Shown here piece after piece: positions 1 to 9,005 of a stretch of 64,000 nucleotides of DNA; position 1 is the stretch's first letter, and every line of letters begins with the position of its first letter. The DNA lies in contig JAITLQ010000015.1 of the NCBI GenBank assembly GCA_031277795.1, positions 403,667-467,666 on the forward strand. Reading direction: 5' to 3'. Under the pieces are notes generated by a model. The model was not told the DNA's origin, did not search any database, and was given only the letters and a program-made list of their open reading frames with translations. Position numbers and translations under genes: made by a program. The stretch is from Arthrobacter sp. GTDB lineage: Bacteria > Actinomycetota > Actinomycetes > Actinomycetales > Micrococcaceae.

Positions 1-747
1 GGCGGCGATGAACTGCCACGCGGTCAGGCCCACGCCCTGCCACGGCTCCCAGATGACGCCCCACTCGTGGCCCTCGCCCTGCTGGATGCCAAAGACCAAG
101 AGGAACAGGCCGACGCCGGAGAGTGCCACCCCGAGCAGGTCGAAGCTGTGCGAGGCGGTGGGCAGCTGGGGCACCCACGCGAGCACCAGGATGAGGCACA
201 GCACGCCGACGGGAAGATTGACGTAGAAGATCCACTCCCACCCCGCGCCGTCTACGAGCACACCGCCGAGCAGCGGGCCAACCAACGTCGCCACGCCGGA
301 GGTCGCGCCCCACAGCGCCATCGGCGCACCGCGGCGCTCGGGCGGGAACATGCGCGTGATCATGGTCATGGACTGCGGCGTGAGCAGCGCGGCGCCGAGG
401 CCCTGCACGGCGCGCATGGCGATGAGCCAGCCGATCGTGGGGGAGAGGCCGCAGGCCAGCGAGGCAAGCGTGAAGATCACCAAGCCGATGACGTAGATGT
501 TCTTGGGGCCGAAGCGATCGCCCAGGCGCCCGGCCACGAGCAGCGGCACGGCGTAGGCGAGCAGGTACGCGCTCGTGACCCACACGCCGGCGTTGAGGTC
601 GGCCTGCAGATCCTTCATGAGCGCTGGCAACGCAGTGGTCACGATCGTGGTGTCGATCAGGATCATGAAGAAGCCCAGGATGAGGGCGCTCATGGCCTTC
701 CACGCCTGGCGGGGGGACACGACGGCGCGTTCTGCTGCGGTACTCAC
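1..747 (-). CDS. MFS drug exporter of the DHA2 (EmrB/QacA) type, 3' part cut by window edge
   Basis: The visible 249 residues are the N-terminal half of a major facilitator. After a short polar tail comes a first membrane segment containing DTTIVTTALP, the D-x-T-I-V-x-x-A-L-P signature typical of 14-helix DHA2 exporters. GRLGDRFGPKN (motif A) and an antiporter-type motif C region, SGVATLVGPLLGG, follow. It probably extrudes drugs or other hydrophobic compounds using the proton gradient; the substrate cannot be read from sequence. The start is GTG at 747, because the upstream ATG runs into a stop within four codons. The stop lies beyond base 1. It is divergent from the MscS gene across a 188-nt gap. 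Confidence 0.9.
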   Translation of the reverse strand, partial: MSTAAERAVVSPRQAWKAMSALILGFFMILIDTTIVTTALPALMKDLQADLNAGVWVTSAYLLAYAVPLLVAGRLGDRFGPKNIYVIGLVIFTLASLACGLSPTIGWLIAMRAVQGLGAALLTPQSMTMITRMFPPERRGAPMALWGATSGVATLVGPLLGGVLVDGAGWEWIFYVNLPVGVLCLILVLAWVPQLPTASHSFDLLGVALSGVGLFLLVFGIQQGEGHEWGVIWEPWQGVGLTAWQFIAA

Positions 748-935
748 CGGCCCATCGTAGTGCGAGCCCCCGTCGCCGGGCGTGGGCTGTGACCTCCCCC
801 TCCCTCGCCGGGGAGGCGGAGGGCGGCGCCGCCCGGCGCCGCCGCGTGATCCAGGGCCCGACGTCGCGGGGCCGGGGCTGCAGCGCCCGTGCGCCACACA
901 GCGGGGGCTGGGGAGCGTGTGGGAACCTTGGGCGC

Positions 936-2093
936 ATGGCGCTCTTGACTGCTTTGCTGCTCCGGCCGGCCGCTGCCCCCGCCGCGGGGGCGAGCCAAAC
1001 CCCCTCACCCAGCCCCACGCCGTCGGGCACCGAACCGACCCTGCCCAGCCTGGAACCGGCGCTCGAAAGCGCCCCCGACTTCCTGCGCCCGTGGCTCTCC
1101 ATCCTCATCCCCGTAGTGGTGGCCGCCGCGGCCACGTGGATCGTGTGGGGCATCCTCTCCAGCGTGCTGCGCTCGCACGAGGTGCTCGTCAAGCAGGTCA
1201 AACGCCTGCGCGCGCCGGTGTTTTGCCTGCTCCTCGACCTCGGCCTGCTCATCGGCACGAACGGCCTGATTTCAAGCGAGGGCTGGGCCACGGCCGTGGA
1301 CGCCGCCCTCAAGGTGGGCTTCATCGCGGCGGCGACCTGGGTCATCGTGGTGCTCATCTCCGTCTTCGAGGCCTCGCTGCTCGAGCACTACGACACGGAG
1401 GACGCAGACACCCGGCGGCTGGCCAAGATGCGCACGCAGGTCACGCTGCTCAAACGTGTCGTCACGGCCGTGGTGCTCGTGGTGGGCGTGGCGATCGTGC
1501 TCATGATGATCCCGTCCGTGCAGCGGCTCGGCACCACGATCCTTGCCTCCGCCGGCCTCATCTCGGTGGTCGTCGGCCTCGCGGTGCAGGGTGTGCTCGC
1601 TAACGTCTTCGCCGGCCTACAGGTGGCCTTCACCGACGCGATCCGCGTTGACGACGTGGTGGTCGTGGAGACGCAGCAGGGGCGCATCCAGGAGATCACG
1701 CTGACCTACGTGGTGGTGGCCATGGCGGACGGGCGCAACATGATCCTGCCCTCCACCTACTTCACCACCAAGCCGTTCGAGAACTGGTCGCGCAACAGCT
1801 CCGAGCTCAACGGCAACGTGCTGCTTGACCTGAACTGGAACGCGCCCGTTGACCGGATCCGGCACCGCGTGACGCAGTTGCTGGAGGCCTCCGAGCTGTG
1901 GGACGGCCGCACGGGCACCACGCAGGTGACGGGCGCGGAGGGCGGCATCATCAAGCTCACCATCACCATCAGCGCCCGCAACTCCGGGGACCTGTACAAC
2001 CTGAAGAACGAGATCCGCGAAAAGATCGTGTCGGAGCTGCAGTCCAAGCACCCCTCGGCTCTGCCGCACCAGCAGCACCCTCCCGTGGCCTGA
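936..2093 (+). CDS. MscS-family mechanosensitive channel
   Basis: Encodes 385 residues: a short hydrophobic N-terminus, a Pro/Ser/Thr-rich linker (residues 20-45), four or five membrane segments between about 50 and 225, then the MscS beta domain and a C-terminal alpha/beta domain. The pore-lining helix with small residues (ASAGLISVVVGLAVQ) and the beta-domain run RIQEITLTYVVV...ADGRNMILPSTYF match the family. Such channels release osmolytes on hypo-osmotic shock. ATG 936 was chosen because the longer frame to 789 has no extra conserved sequence. It stands alone; the ABC pair starts 92 nt downstream. Confidence 0.9.
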   Translation: MALLTALLLRPAAAPAAGASQTPSPSPTPSGTEPTLPSLEPALESAPDFLRPWLSILIPVVVAAAATWIVWGILSSVLRSHEVLVKQVKRLRAPVFCLLLDLGLLIGTNGLISSEGWATAVDAALKVGFIAAATWVIVVLISVFEASLLEHYDTEDADTRRLAKMRTQVTLLKRVVTAVVLVVGVAIVLMMIPSVQRLGTTILASAGLISVVVGLAVQGVLANVFAGLQVAFTDAIRVDDVVVVETQQGRIQEITLTYVVVAMADGRNMILPSTYFTTKPFENWSRNSSELNGNVLLDLNWNAPVDRIRHRVTQLLEASELWDGRTGTTQVTGAEGGIIKLTITISARNSGDLYNLKNEIREKIVSELQSKHPSALPHQQHPPVA

Positions 2094-2185
2094 GGGGCGG
2101 CTCCACCCACGGGATGAGGGCGGGCGGCGCAGGTGCCGCCCGCGGGGCGATGCCCCGCCGGCACCCCCACCGGCAGGCTGGAGCC

Positions 2186-3031
2186 ATGACTGAAAGCTTC
2201 ATGACCCCGGCCCCCGGCTCCCTCCCCGCCGGCGCCACCGAGCGCGCCAGCGAGGTGCGCCTGCGCGCCACGGGCCTGCTCAAGTCCTTCGGCGCCACCC
2301 GCGCCCTGGACGGCGTGGACGTGGGAGTGAAGGCCGGCGAGGCGCTGGCCATCATGGGCCCCTCCGGCTCCGGCAAGTCCACCCTGCTCCTCACGCTCGC
2401 CGGGATCGAACGTCCCGACGCCGGCTCGGTGCTCTACCGCGCGGACGGCCGCCCGGAGGTCGACGTCGCGGCCCTCCCCGATCGCGAGCGCTCCCGACTG
2501 CGCCGCGGCGACTTCGGCTTCGTGTTCCAGCAGGGCCTGCTCATCCCCGAGCTCACGGCGGAGGAGAACGTGGCGCTGCCGCTCATGGTCACGGGCGCGG
2601 TGCGCCCCGCGGCGCTGGCCACGGCCCGCGAGTGGCTGGGTCGCCTGGGCCTGGCCGGCATGGAGGGCCGCCGCCTGGGCGAGCTCTCGGGCGGCCAGGC
2701 GCAGCGCGTGGCGATCGCCCGCGCGCAGGCCGGCGGCTCCACCGTCACGTTTGCCGACGAGCCGACGGGCGCCCTGGACTCGGCGACCTCGCGCGAGGTC
2801 ATGGACCTCCTGCTGGAGTCGACGGTGGGCCGGGGCGCCGCCCTCGTCCTCGTCACCCACGATCCGCAGGTCGCCGCCCGCTGCGATCGCACGCTGACGC
2901 TGCGCGACGGCAAGATCGAGTCGCAGTTCTTCCGCACGCCCACCACGGGCGAGCTGCCCGTGATCCCGGCGCCCACCCGCCACCCCAGCCTCGGCACGCC
3001 CGGCCGCATCCTGCGCGGCGGTGCCCTGTGA
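2186..3031 (+). CDS. ABC exporter ATP-binding protein (MacB/LolD-like)
   Basis: Encodes 281 residues with all ABC ATPase motifs: Walker A GPSGSGKST (about residue 60), the Q-loop region FVFQQGLLIPELTAEENV, signature LSGGQAQRVAIARA, Walker B FADEPTGALD and a switch His in VLVTHDPQ. FADEPTGALD is typical of the MacB/LolD/FtsE subgroup that energises FtsX-like permeases in peptide, lipoprotein or drug export. The permease start overlaps its stop (GTGA), so the two are translationally coupled. The N-terminus before residue 25 is variable. The substrate is unknown. Confidence 0.9.
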   Translation: MTESFMTPAPGSLPAGATERASEVRLRATGLLKSFGATRALDGVDVGVKAGEALAIMGPSGSGKSTLLLTLAGIERPDAGSVLYRADGRPEVDVAALPDRERSRLRRGDFGFVFQQGLLIPELTAEENVALPLMVTGAVRPAALATAREWLGRLGLAGMEGRRLGELSGGQAQRVAIARAQAGGSTVTFADEPTGALDSATSREVMDLLLESTVGRGAALVLVTHDPQVAARCDRTLTLRDGKIESQFFRTPTTGELPVIPAPTRHPSLGTPGRILRGGAL

Positions 3032-4362
3032 CCGCGCTGCGGCTCACGTGGATGCTGCGCCGCGCGGCGGACGCCCGCGCGTTCCTCTTAAGCGCCACGG
3101 CGTACGCGCTCGTGACGGCCCTCCTCCTCATCACGCTCTCGGGCGGCTGGGCCTTCCTGTCCTGGACGGACGAGCTGGCCGGCGCCTACCAGATGCTGGC
3201 GAGCGTGGCCCTGGTCGTGCTCGTGGTGCCGCTGGCGTACCTCGGGGCGGCGGCCGCCCGCCTCTCCGCCAGGGCGCAGGATCGCCGCCTCTCCACGCTG
3301 CGCCTCGTCGGCGCCACGGGCGCCCAGGTGAGCGGTGTGACGGTGCTCGGCGCGGCCGGGGAGGCGCTCGTGGGAGCCGTGGCCGGGGCCGGCCTGGCGA
3401 CGGCGCTGACCCCGCTCGTGGGCCTCGTCCCCTTCCGGGGTGCCCCGCTGGGCGCGAACCTGTGGATGCCCGCCTGGTTCGTGGCCTGCGTCGTCGCCAC
3501 CGTGGTGTTGCTGGCCGCCGTGAGCGCCGTGGCCGGGCTGCGCCGGGTGCTCGTCACGCCCCTGGGGGTGCGCACGCGCAACGCCGTGCCGGTGCCCTCG
3601 TGGATCCGCCTGGTCTTGGCCTTCGGCCTCGTGGTCGCCGGGATCGGCGTCACGAACTCCACGAGCGCCGTGAGCGCCGTTCTCGGTACCGCGGGTGTCT
3701 TTGTCGCCATCCTCGGGGCGTTTCTCGCGGTCCTCGTGGCGATCAACGCCCTGGGACCCTGGGTCCTGAAGATCTGGGCCGGGCGCCGCGCGGCCAGGGC
3801 CACCAAGCCCCAGGCCCTGCTCGCCGCCCGCACGGTGCTCGATGACCCGCAGGCCACGTGGCGGCAGGTCTCCGGCGCGGCCATGGCCGGGGTCGTCGCC
3901 GTCCTCGGCGGCGTGGGAGCCGCCCTCTCCCAGGGCATCCCTGGCGACGCGTCAGCGTCCGATGTGATGCTCGGGGCGGACATCCTGCGCGGCGTCATCG
4001 TCACGCTGGTCATCGCCTTCGCGGGCGTGGCCGGCACGGCGCTCGTCTCGCAGGCGGCCACCGTGCTCGACCGCGAGGAGCTCGGCCGTGCGCTCGACGC
4101 CATGGGCATTCCGGCGCGCTTCACCGCCTCCGCGCGCGTGGCGGGGCTGCTGCTGCCGCTCATCCTCGTGCTGCTCGTGGGCATCGGCGCTACGGCCGTC
4201 ATCGTCTTCCCGCTGGCCGGCCTGGCGCTCATTGCCTCGCCGACCACGGTGGCGATCGTGCTGCTCGCGTGCTGCGCCGGTGTGCTGAGCGTGTGGGGTG
4301 CCGCCCGCCTGGCTGGACGGGTGGCCCGCCCGGGAGCGGCGGCCCGGATGCCGGCGCTCTGA
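3028..4362 (+). CDS. FtsX-like ABC transporter permease
   Basis: Encodes 444 residues in two related halves. Each half has long hydrophobic segments around an extracytoplasmic stretch, as in FtsX-domain permeases. RLSARAQDRRLSTLRLVGATGAQ is the conserved coupling region of this superfamily (residues about 80-103), echoed in the second half by DREELGRALDAMGIPARFTASAR. The GTG start at 3028 overlaps the ATPase stop by 4 nt, fixing both the start and the partnership. It forms the membrane part of a small exporter of unknown substrate. The gene ends in front of a strong bidirectional hairpin. Confidence 0.85.
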   Translation: MTALRLTWMLRRAADARAFLLSATAYALVTALLLITLSGGWAFLSWTDELAGAYQMLASVALVVLVVPLAYLGAAAARLSARAQDRRLSTLRLVGATGAQVSGVTVLGAAGEALVGAVAGAGLATALTPLVGLVPFRGAPLGANLWMPAWFVACVVATVVLLAAVSAVAGLRRVLVTPLGVRTRNAVPVPSWIRLVLAFGLVVAGIGVTNSTSAVSAVLGTAGVFVAILGAFLAVLVAINALGPWVLKIWAGRRAARATKPQALLAARTVLDDPQATWRQVSGAAMAGVVAVLGGVGAALSQGIPGDASASDVMLGADILRGVIVTLVIAFAGVAGTALVSQAATVLDREELGRALDAMGIPARFTASARVAGLLLPLILVLLVGIGATAVIVFPLAGLALIASPTTVAIVLLACCAGVLSVWGAARLAGRVARPGAAARMPAL

Positions 4363-4401
4363 GCCGGCCGGGGCGGATGCCCGCCCCGGCCAACCACAGC
4401 A

Positions 4402-4441
4402 CGACGTCGGGTGCTCACCTTGGGGGGAGCACCCGACGTCG
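4402..4441. terminator. Bidirectional hairpin of the CCGACG palindrome family
   Basis: Perfect 15-bp inverted repeat (arms 4402-4416 and 4427-4441, starting CGACGTCGGGTGCTC) with a 10-nt loop, in the 89-nt gap between the convergent ABC permease and leuA. There is no U-tract on either side. The position supports transcript termination or 3'-end protection for both genes. It carries the CGACGTCGGGTG core found in many other gaps of this window. Confidence 0.7.
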
Positions 4442-4451
4442 AGATGCGGCG

Positions 4452-6227
4452 TTAGTGCGCCACGCGCATCCCCGCGCGATGGCCGGTCGCCGCCCGCAAG
4501 ACGGCGGTGAAGTTCGCCTCGAGTACCGATCGATGCAGTCCCGCCGCCCAGCCGGTCTGCGTACCCCGTCGGAACTCGATGAGACTCAGCGCGTCCGTGG
4601 AGTTGCCTGCGCCGATCGGTGTCTGGTGCAGTTCGAGGACCTCGAGGTCGATCCCGTGGGTGGACAGTGCAGCCGCCAGCGACTCGACGGGGCCCCGGCC
4701 GTCGAAGGAATGGGTGGTGCTGACCTCGCCGCAGCGCAGGGTGAGGGAGCTGCTCGGTCCCTCGATGGAGTAGCGCTCAAGCCGGATGTCGTCGGCACCC
4801 GGGGCGCTGTCGCCGCTCAGGTACGTCTCTTGGAAGAGCTGCCACAGCTGCGAGGCCGAAACCTCCCCGCCGGAGGAATCGGTGTGCGACTGCACGTGCC
4901 TGGCAAAGTCGATCTGGAGCCGGCGCGGCAGCTCCAGGCCGTACTCGCTCTCGAGGAGATAGGCGATACCGCCCTTGCCTGACTGGGAATTCACGCGGAT
5001 GACGGCGTCGTAGCTGCGGCCAACGTCCGAGGGGTCGATGGGCAGGTAGGGAACGCGCCAGGGGGCCAGGGCCGGGTCGAGTCCCTCGCCGTGGGCGCGT
5101 GTGGTGTGCTCGGCGAGGCCCTTCTTGATGGCGTCCTGATGGGTTCCGCTGAAGGCCGTGTGGACGAGGTCTCCGACGTACGGGTGCCTGGCATGAACGT
5201 CGATGCGGTTGCAGTCCTCGACGATGCGGCGAATGTGGTCGATTTCGGAGAAGTCGATCTGCGGGTCCACCCCTTGGGCGTGCAGGTTCAGGGCCAAGGT
5301 CACGAGATCCACGTTGCCGGTGCGCTCGCCATTGCCGAAGAGGCACCCCTCGACGCGCTGGGCCCCGGCCAGTACCGCGAGCTCGGCGCACGCCACTCCG
5401 GTCCCGCGATCGTTGTGCGGATGCACGGAGAGAATGACGGCCTCACGCCTGGACAGGTGGCGGTGCATGAACTCGATCTGATCGGCATAGACATTGGGGG
5501 TCGCGACCTCCACCGTGGCGGGGAGATTGAGGATCACGGGGCGCTCGGGCGTGGCTTGCCAGAGGTCCGTCACTGCGTCGCACACCTGCAAGGCGTACTC
5601 GGGCTCGGTGAGGTTGAAGACCTCGGGGGAAAACTCGAAGCGCACATTGGGCAGGTGTCCTGCCAGCTCGTACACGTCGCGGGCTCCGGCAAGGATCAGC
5701 TCGAGGAGCTCCTCGCGGCTCTTGCCGAGCACCGTGTCGCGCCAGAGGGGAGCGGTGGCCGTGTAGAGGTGGATCACCACGTCGTTCGTGATGCCCTCGA
5801 TGGAGGCGACGGTGCGCTTGATGAGGTCGCGGCGGGCCGGGGTGAAGACCACGAGGGTGACATCGCTCGGGGCCAGCGCCCCCTGGGCCAGGAGGCGGAC
5901 GAAGTCGTAGTCGGTGCCGGAGGCGGAGGGATAGCCCACCTCGATTTCCTTGTATCCCATGGCGACGAGCAGCTCGAAGAAGGCGCGCTTTCGGTGGGGA
6001 TCCATGGGCTCGGCGAGGGCCTGGTTGCCGTCTCTGAGGTCGACGGGCACCCACAAGGGGGCCTGGGTGATGCGGGCCTCGGGCCACGCGCGTTCGGCGA
6101 GCGGGACCTCGACCTTCGAGAAAACATCGCTGTACCTCGCGGAGGGCATCTGTGAGGCCCGCTGGCGGTTCCACCGTGGAGCGGTGGGAGGGATCGGGCC
6201 GGCCGGAGTGGAGAGGGGGTGATTCAT
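4452..6227 (-). CDS. leuA: 2-isopropylmalate synthase
   Basis: Encodes 591 residues. It condenses acetyl-CoA with 2-oxoisovalerate, the first committed step of leucine synthesis. The catalytic TIM barrel contains [10 protein letters not shown] (residues 62-71), the metal-binding HPHNDRGTG and the [12 protein letters not shown] stretch; the C-terminal third is the leucine-sensing LeuA dimer domain. The N-terminal run [16 protein letters not shown] matches the extended N-terminus known from the M. tuberculosis enzyme, supporting the start at 6227, which has AAGGACT upstream. The promoter region carries two palindromic operators shared with the divergent GntR gene. Its end faces the ABC permease. 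Confidence 0.96.
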   Translation of the reverse strand: MNHPLSTPAGPIPPTAPRWNRQRASQMPSARYSDVFSKVEVPLAERAWPEARITQAPLWVPVDLRDGNQALAEPMDPHRKRAFFELLVAMGYKEIEVGYPSASGTDYDFVRLLAQGALAPSDVTLVVFTPARRDLIKRTVASIEGITNDVVIHLYTATAPLWRDTVLGKSREELLELILAGARDVYELAGHLPNVRFEFSPEVFNLTEPEYALQVCDAVTDLWQATPERPVILNLPATVEVATPNVYADQIEFMHRHLSRREAVILSVHPHNDRGTGVACAELAVLAGAQRVEGCLFGNGERTGNVDLVTLALNLHAQGVDPQIDFSEIDHIRRIVEDCNRIDVHARHPYVGDLVHTAFSGTHQDAIKKGLAEHTTRAHGEGLDPALAPWRVPYLPIDPSDVGRSYDAVIRVNSQSGKGGIAYLLESEYGLELPRRLQIDFARHVQSHTDSSGGEVSASQLWQLFQETYLSGDSAPGADDIRLERYSIEGPSSSLTLRCGEVSTTHSFDGRGPVESLAAALSTHGIDLEVLELHQTPIGAGNSTDALSLIEFRRGTQTGWAAGLHRSVLEANFTAVLRAATGHRAGMRVAH

Positions 6228-6350
6228 GACGAGTCCTTGATGGAGGGCGTTGCACCCGTGAGGGGGACCGGCGACGGTGAGGACTCCACGAGCGGGGCGC
6301 CGGCCTGGCTAGACCCCACCGTGGCGGTGAAGAGGGAACGGTCGCAACAA

Positions 6351-6363
6351 CATGTCTGACAAG
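6351..6363. promoter_or_regulatory. GntR-type operator, distal copy, overlapping leuA -10
   Basis: CATGTCTGACAAG is a 13-bp palindrome with one mismatch. It overlaps the proposed leuA -10 (AAGTTA on the plus strand, 6361-6366). Its centre is 22 bp, two helical turns, from a perfect second copy at 6373-6385. The spacing and the neighbouring GntR gene suggest cooperative binding by that regulator. Confidence 0.65.
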
Positions 6364-6390
6364 TTAGTTCAGCTTGTCAGACAAGTGCAA
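6361..6390 (-). promoter_or_regulatory. Probable leuA promoter
   Basis: On the minus strand TTGCAC (6390-6385) and TAACTT (6366-6361) are separated by 18 bp and read towards leuA. The perfect operator 6373-6385 fills much of the spacer, so bound regulator would block RNA polymerase. This is a sequence-only prediction. Confidence 0.5.
6373..6385. promoter_or_regulatory. GntR-type operator, perfect copy
   Basis: CTTGTCAGACAAG is a perfect 13-bp palindrome, with FadR-like outer GT...AC symmetry, inside the leuA promoter spacer and upstream of the divergent gntR. Together with 6351-6363 it forms a two-site control region. Confidence 0.7.
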
Positions 6391-6458
6391 GTGTGGGGAG
6401 CCGAGAAGACGCCACGTCCTCGCGGACATCTCCCCTGGTGGCTGGGATCATGGAAACC

Positions 6459-7127
6459 ATGAACTCACCGCGACGTGAACCCCTGGCCAAGCAGGCGGCG
6501 TCGACCTTGTTGCGCCGGATCGGTGAGGGGGAATGGGCCGTGGGGACCAAGCTCCCTGGGGAGACCACCCTCGCCGCGCAGCTCGGGGTGGGGCGATCCA
6601 CCATCCGCGAAGCCATCCGGGCGCTCTCCGCGGGAGGGGTGCTGGTGAGCCGCCAGGGCTCCGGAGTCTTCGTCACGGCCACGGCCCTCGCGCAAGACTG
6701 GGGGCAGGCGCTCGCCGCCGCCCAGCTTTCCTGGGTCATCGAGGCCCGCATCGCCATCGAGGTCGAGGCCTCTGCGCTCGCGGCCGATCGCCGAACCGAC
6801 GAGGATCTGGCGGCCATGGAGGCGGCGCTGCGGGAGCGTGGACTCGCCACACGCACGCTCGGCGAACACGTGGAGGCGGACGTGCGCTTCCACCGCAGCA
6901 TCGTGCTGGCGAGCGCCAACCCGTTGTTGCTCGAGCTTTTTGATGCGCTCGCCCCGCGCAATCGTGAGGCCATGGAGTCCATGCTCAAGGCCCGTGGCGA
7001 CTTCGGGCAGCAAGGCGACCAGGAGACGCACTCCGGCATTCTCGACGCGATCCTGACGGGGGACGGGACGCTGGCCGCCCAGCGAACGCGAGACCACTTG
7101 CTGGCTCTCGTGTCCGCCGCGGGGTAG
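6459..7127 (+). CDS. GntR-family (FadR/FCD-type) regulator divergent from leuA
   Basis: Encodes 222 residues from ATG 6459. Residues about 5-65 form a GntR winged helix (LAKQAASTLLRRI, LPGETTLAAQLGVGRSTIREAIRALSA). The rest is an all-helical FCD ligand-binding domain with conserved-type acid and His residues (EADVRFHRSI, ETHSGILDAI). GGGA at 6444-6447 lies 11 nt before ATG 6459 but only 2 nt before ATG 6450, hence this choice; a GTG at 6393 would overlap the operator zone. It probably represses leuA through the two palindromes and may sense a branched-chain or 2-oxo acid. The ligand is an inference. Confidence 0.88.
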   Translation: MNSPRREPLAKQAASTLLRRIGEGEWAVGTKLPGETTLAAQLGVGRSTIREAIRALSAGGVLVSRQGSGVFVTATALAQDWGQALAAAQLSWVIEARIAIEVEASALAADRRTDEDLAAMEAALRERGLATRTLGEHVEADVRFHRSIVLASANPLLLELFDALAPRNREAMESMLKARGDFGQQGDQETHSGILDAILTGDGTLAAQRTRDHLLALVSAAG

Positions 7128-7224
7128 CGGCAGGAGCGAGGGTGAGCGGAACGCCCTCCGACGTCGTGCTGTTGTTAGGTCCGGCGCCCGACCACCGCGC
7201 GGGCGACCCGGCGGCCAGCGCCGC

Positions 7225-8004
7225 TCAGGCCTGGCGCGCCGCCTGCGGCGAGCCGAAGTACAGCCCGAGGCGCTTGCCGTCCACCTCGTGGATGGGGATG
7301 CGCATGTCGTAGACCGACTCGAGCACCTCGGTGTCCATGATCTCCTCCGGGCCGCCGTGGGCCACGAGGGCGCCGCGCTTGAGCGCCAGGAGGGAGTCGG
7401 AGTAGGAGGAGGCGAAGTTGATGTCGTGCATGACCACCACCACCGTCTTGCCGTCCTCGTCCACGAGGGTGCGCATGAGCTGCATCATCGCCACGGAGTG
7501 CTTCATGTCCAGGTTGTTCAGCGGCTCGTCGAGGAGGACGTAGTCGGTGTCCTGGGCCAGCACCATGGCGATGAACGCGCGCTGGCGCTGCCCGCCGGAG
7601 AGCTGGTCGAGGTAGCGGTCGGCGAGGGAGGCGAGGTCGAGGCGCTCGAGGGCCGCCTCGACGAGCTCGCGGTCGTGGGCCGTTGGATGCCCGCCCGTGT
7701 GGGGGAAGCGGCCGAAGGTCACGAGCTCCCGCACGCGCAGGCGCAACGAGACCTGGTTCTCCTGGCGCAGGATCGCGAGCGTGCGGGCGAGCTGCTTGGA
7801 GGCGGTGGTGGTCACGTCCAGGCCGCCCACCGTGACGCGCCCGCTCTGGAGCGGCTGCAGGCGCGCGATGAGGCCGAGCAGCGTCGACTTGCCCGCGCCG
7901 TTGGGACCGATGATGCTCGTCAGCCCGGGGCCGATGCTGGCGCTGACGCGGTCCACGACCACCTCGGCGTCGTAGGACTGGCTCACGTTCTCGATGGTGA
8001 TCAC
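7225..8004 (-). CDS. Iron-siderophore ABC transporter ATP-binding protein
   Basis: Encodes 259 residues with Walker A GPNGAGKST (about residue 32), signature LSGGQRQRAFIA, Walker B YVLLDEPLNNLD and switch His in VVMHDINFAS. It belongs to the FecE/FepC family and is closest in pattern to the catecholate-siderophore type (YclP/FatE), whose partners have the same arrangement as here. GTG 8004 overlaps the upstream permease stop (GTGA), indicating coupled translation. It is the last gene of the four-gene uptake operon and powers import of ferric chelate. Confidence 0.92.
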   Translation of the reverse strand: MITIENVSQSYDAEVVVDRVSASIGPGLTSIIGPNGAGKSTLLGLIARLQPLQSGRVTVGGLDVTTTASKQLARTLAILRQENQVSLRLRVRELVTFGRFPHTGGHPTAHDRELVEAALERLDLASLADRYLDQLSGGQRQRAFIAMVLAQDTDYVLLDEPLNNLDMKHSVAMMQLMRTLVDEDGKTVVVVMHDINFASSYSDSLLALKRGALVAHGGPEEIMDTEVLESVYDMRIPIHEVDGKRLGLYFGSPQAARQA

Positions 8005-9005
8005 TTGAGGGCACCCTTCAGGAGCAACAGGATGAAGACGATGCCGCCGGCGAACTCGACGACGACGGAGAGGGTCGTGGAGTTGCCGGCCAACTGCTCC
8101 ACCACGAACTGGCCGGCCACGAGCACGAGCGTGCCGAGCAGGGCGGAGATGATCACGAGCCGGCCGTGGCCCGCCCCCGGCACGAGCTGGTAGGCGAGCG
8201 AGACCACGAGCAGGCCGAAGAAGGTGATGGGTCCCACGAGCGCCGTCGAGGTGCCGACGAGCACGGCGGAGAGGGCCAGCACCGCGGTGGTCACGCGGCG
8301 GTGATCCACGCCGAGGCTCACGGCCGTGTCCCGGCCCAGCGCCATGACGTCCAAGCTGTGGCGCAGGCGCCAGAGGAGGAACACCGCCACGGCGATGATG
8401 AGGGCCGCGACGGCCAGCAACGTGGGATCCACGCGATTGAACGACGCGAAGGAGAGGTCCTGCAGCTGCGTGTATTCGCTGGGTTCGAGCAGCTTGCCGA
8501 GCAGCGCCGTGACGCCGCGGAAGAGCGTGGCGAGCACGATGCCCACGAGCAGCATGAGGTGCAGCGCGCCCGGCTTGGACGTGAACATCCAGCGGTAGAG
8601 CAGCAGCGAGAAGCCCACCATGAGGGCCAGCTCCACGACAAAGCGCGCCGGCTCCGGCGTGGTGATCCAGGCCGTGGCTCCGAGCGAGAAGACCATGACG
8701 GTCTGCAGGAGCGAGTACAGCGCGTCCATGCCCATGATGCTCGGCGTCAGGATGCGGTTGGCCGTGACGGTCTGGAAGGCGAGCGTGGAGACGGAAATGG
8801 CCACGGCGCACAGGACGATGGCGCCGAGGCGCGTGCCGCGCAGCGTGAGCGCGAAGGACAGGCTGCCGAGCAGGTTCCAGCTGAGGAAGACCGCGATGGC
8901 CAGGGCGGTGGCGGCGCCGAGCCCACCGGCCCAGCGCGCAAAGCGCGCCTCGGGGGAGAGGCGGGAGGAGACGCCCGACGGCGTGTGGTCAAGGAGCTCA
9001 GGCAT
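8001..9005 (-). CDS. Iron-siderophore ABC transporter permease (second)
   Basis: Encodes 334 residues with about nine hydrophobic segments and the FecCD-family coupling stretch around LGRDTAVSLGVDHRR. ALVGPITFFGLLVVSLAYQLVPGAGH is the conserved region before the last helices. It pairs with the permease encoded just upstream to form the membrane channel. ATG 9005 has GGGAGG 5-10 nt upstream and overlaps the previous stop by 8 nt. A longer frame upstream lies within the previous gene and was discarded. Confidence 0.9.
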   Translation of the reverse strand: MPELLDHTPSGVSSRLSPEARFARWAGGLGAATALAIAVFLSWNLLGSLSFALTLRGTRLGAIVLCAVAISVSTLAFQTVTANRILTPSIMGMDALYSLLQTVMVFSLGATAWITTPEPARFVVELALMVGFSLLLYRWMFTSKPGALHLMLLVGIVLATLFRGVTALLGKLLEPSEYTQLQDLSFASFNRVDPTLLAVAALIIAVAVFLLWRLRHSLDVMALGRDTAVSLGVDHRRVTTAVLALSAVLVGTSTALVGPITFFGLLVVSLAYQLVPGAGHGRLVIISALLGTLVLVAGQFVVEQLAGNSTTLSVVVEFAGGIVFILLLLKGALK

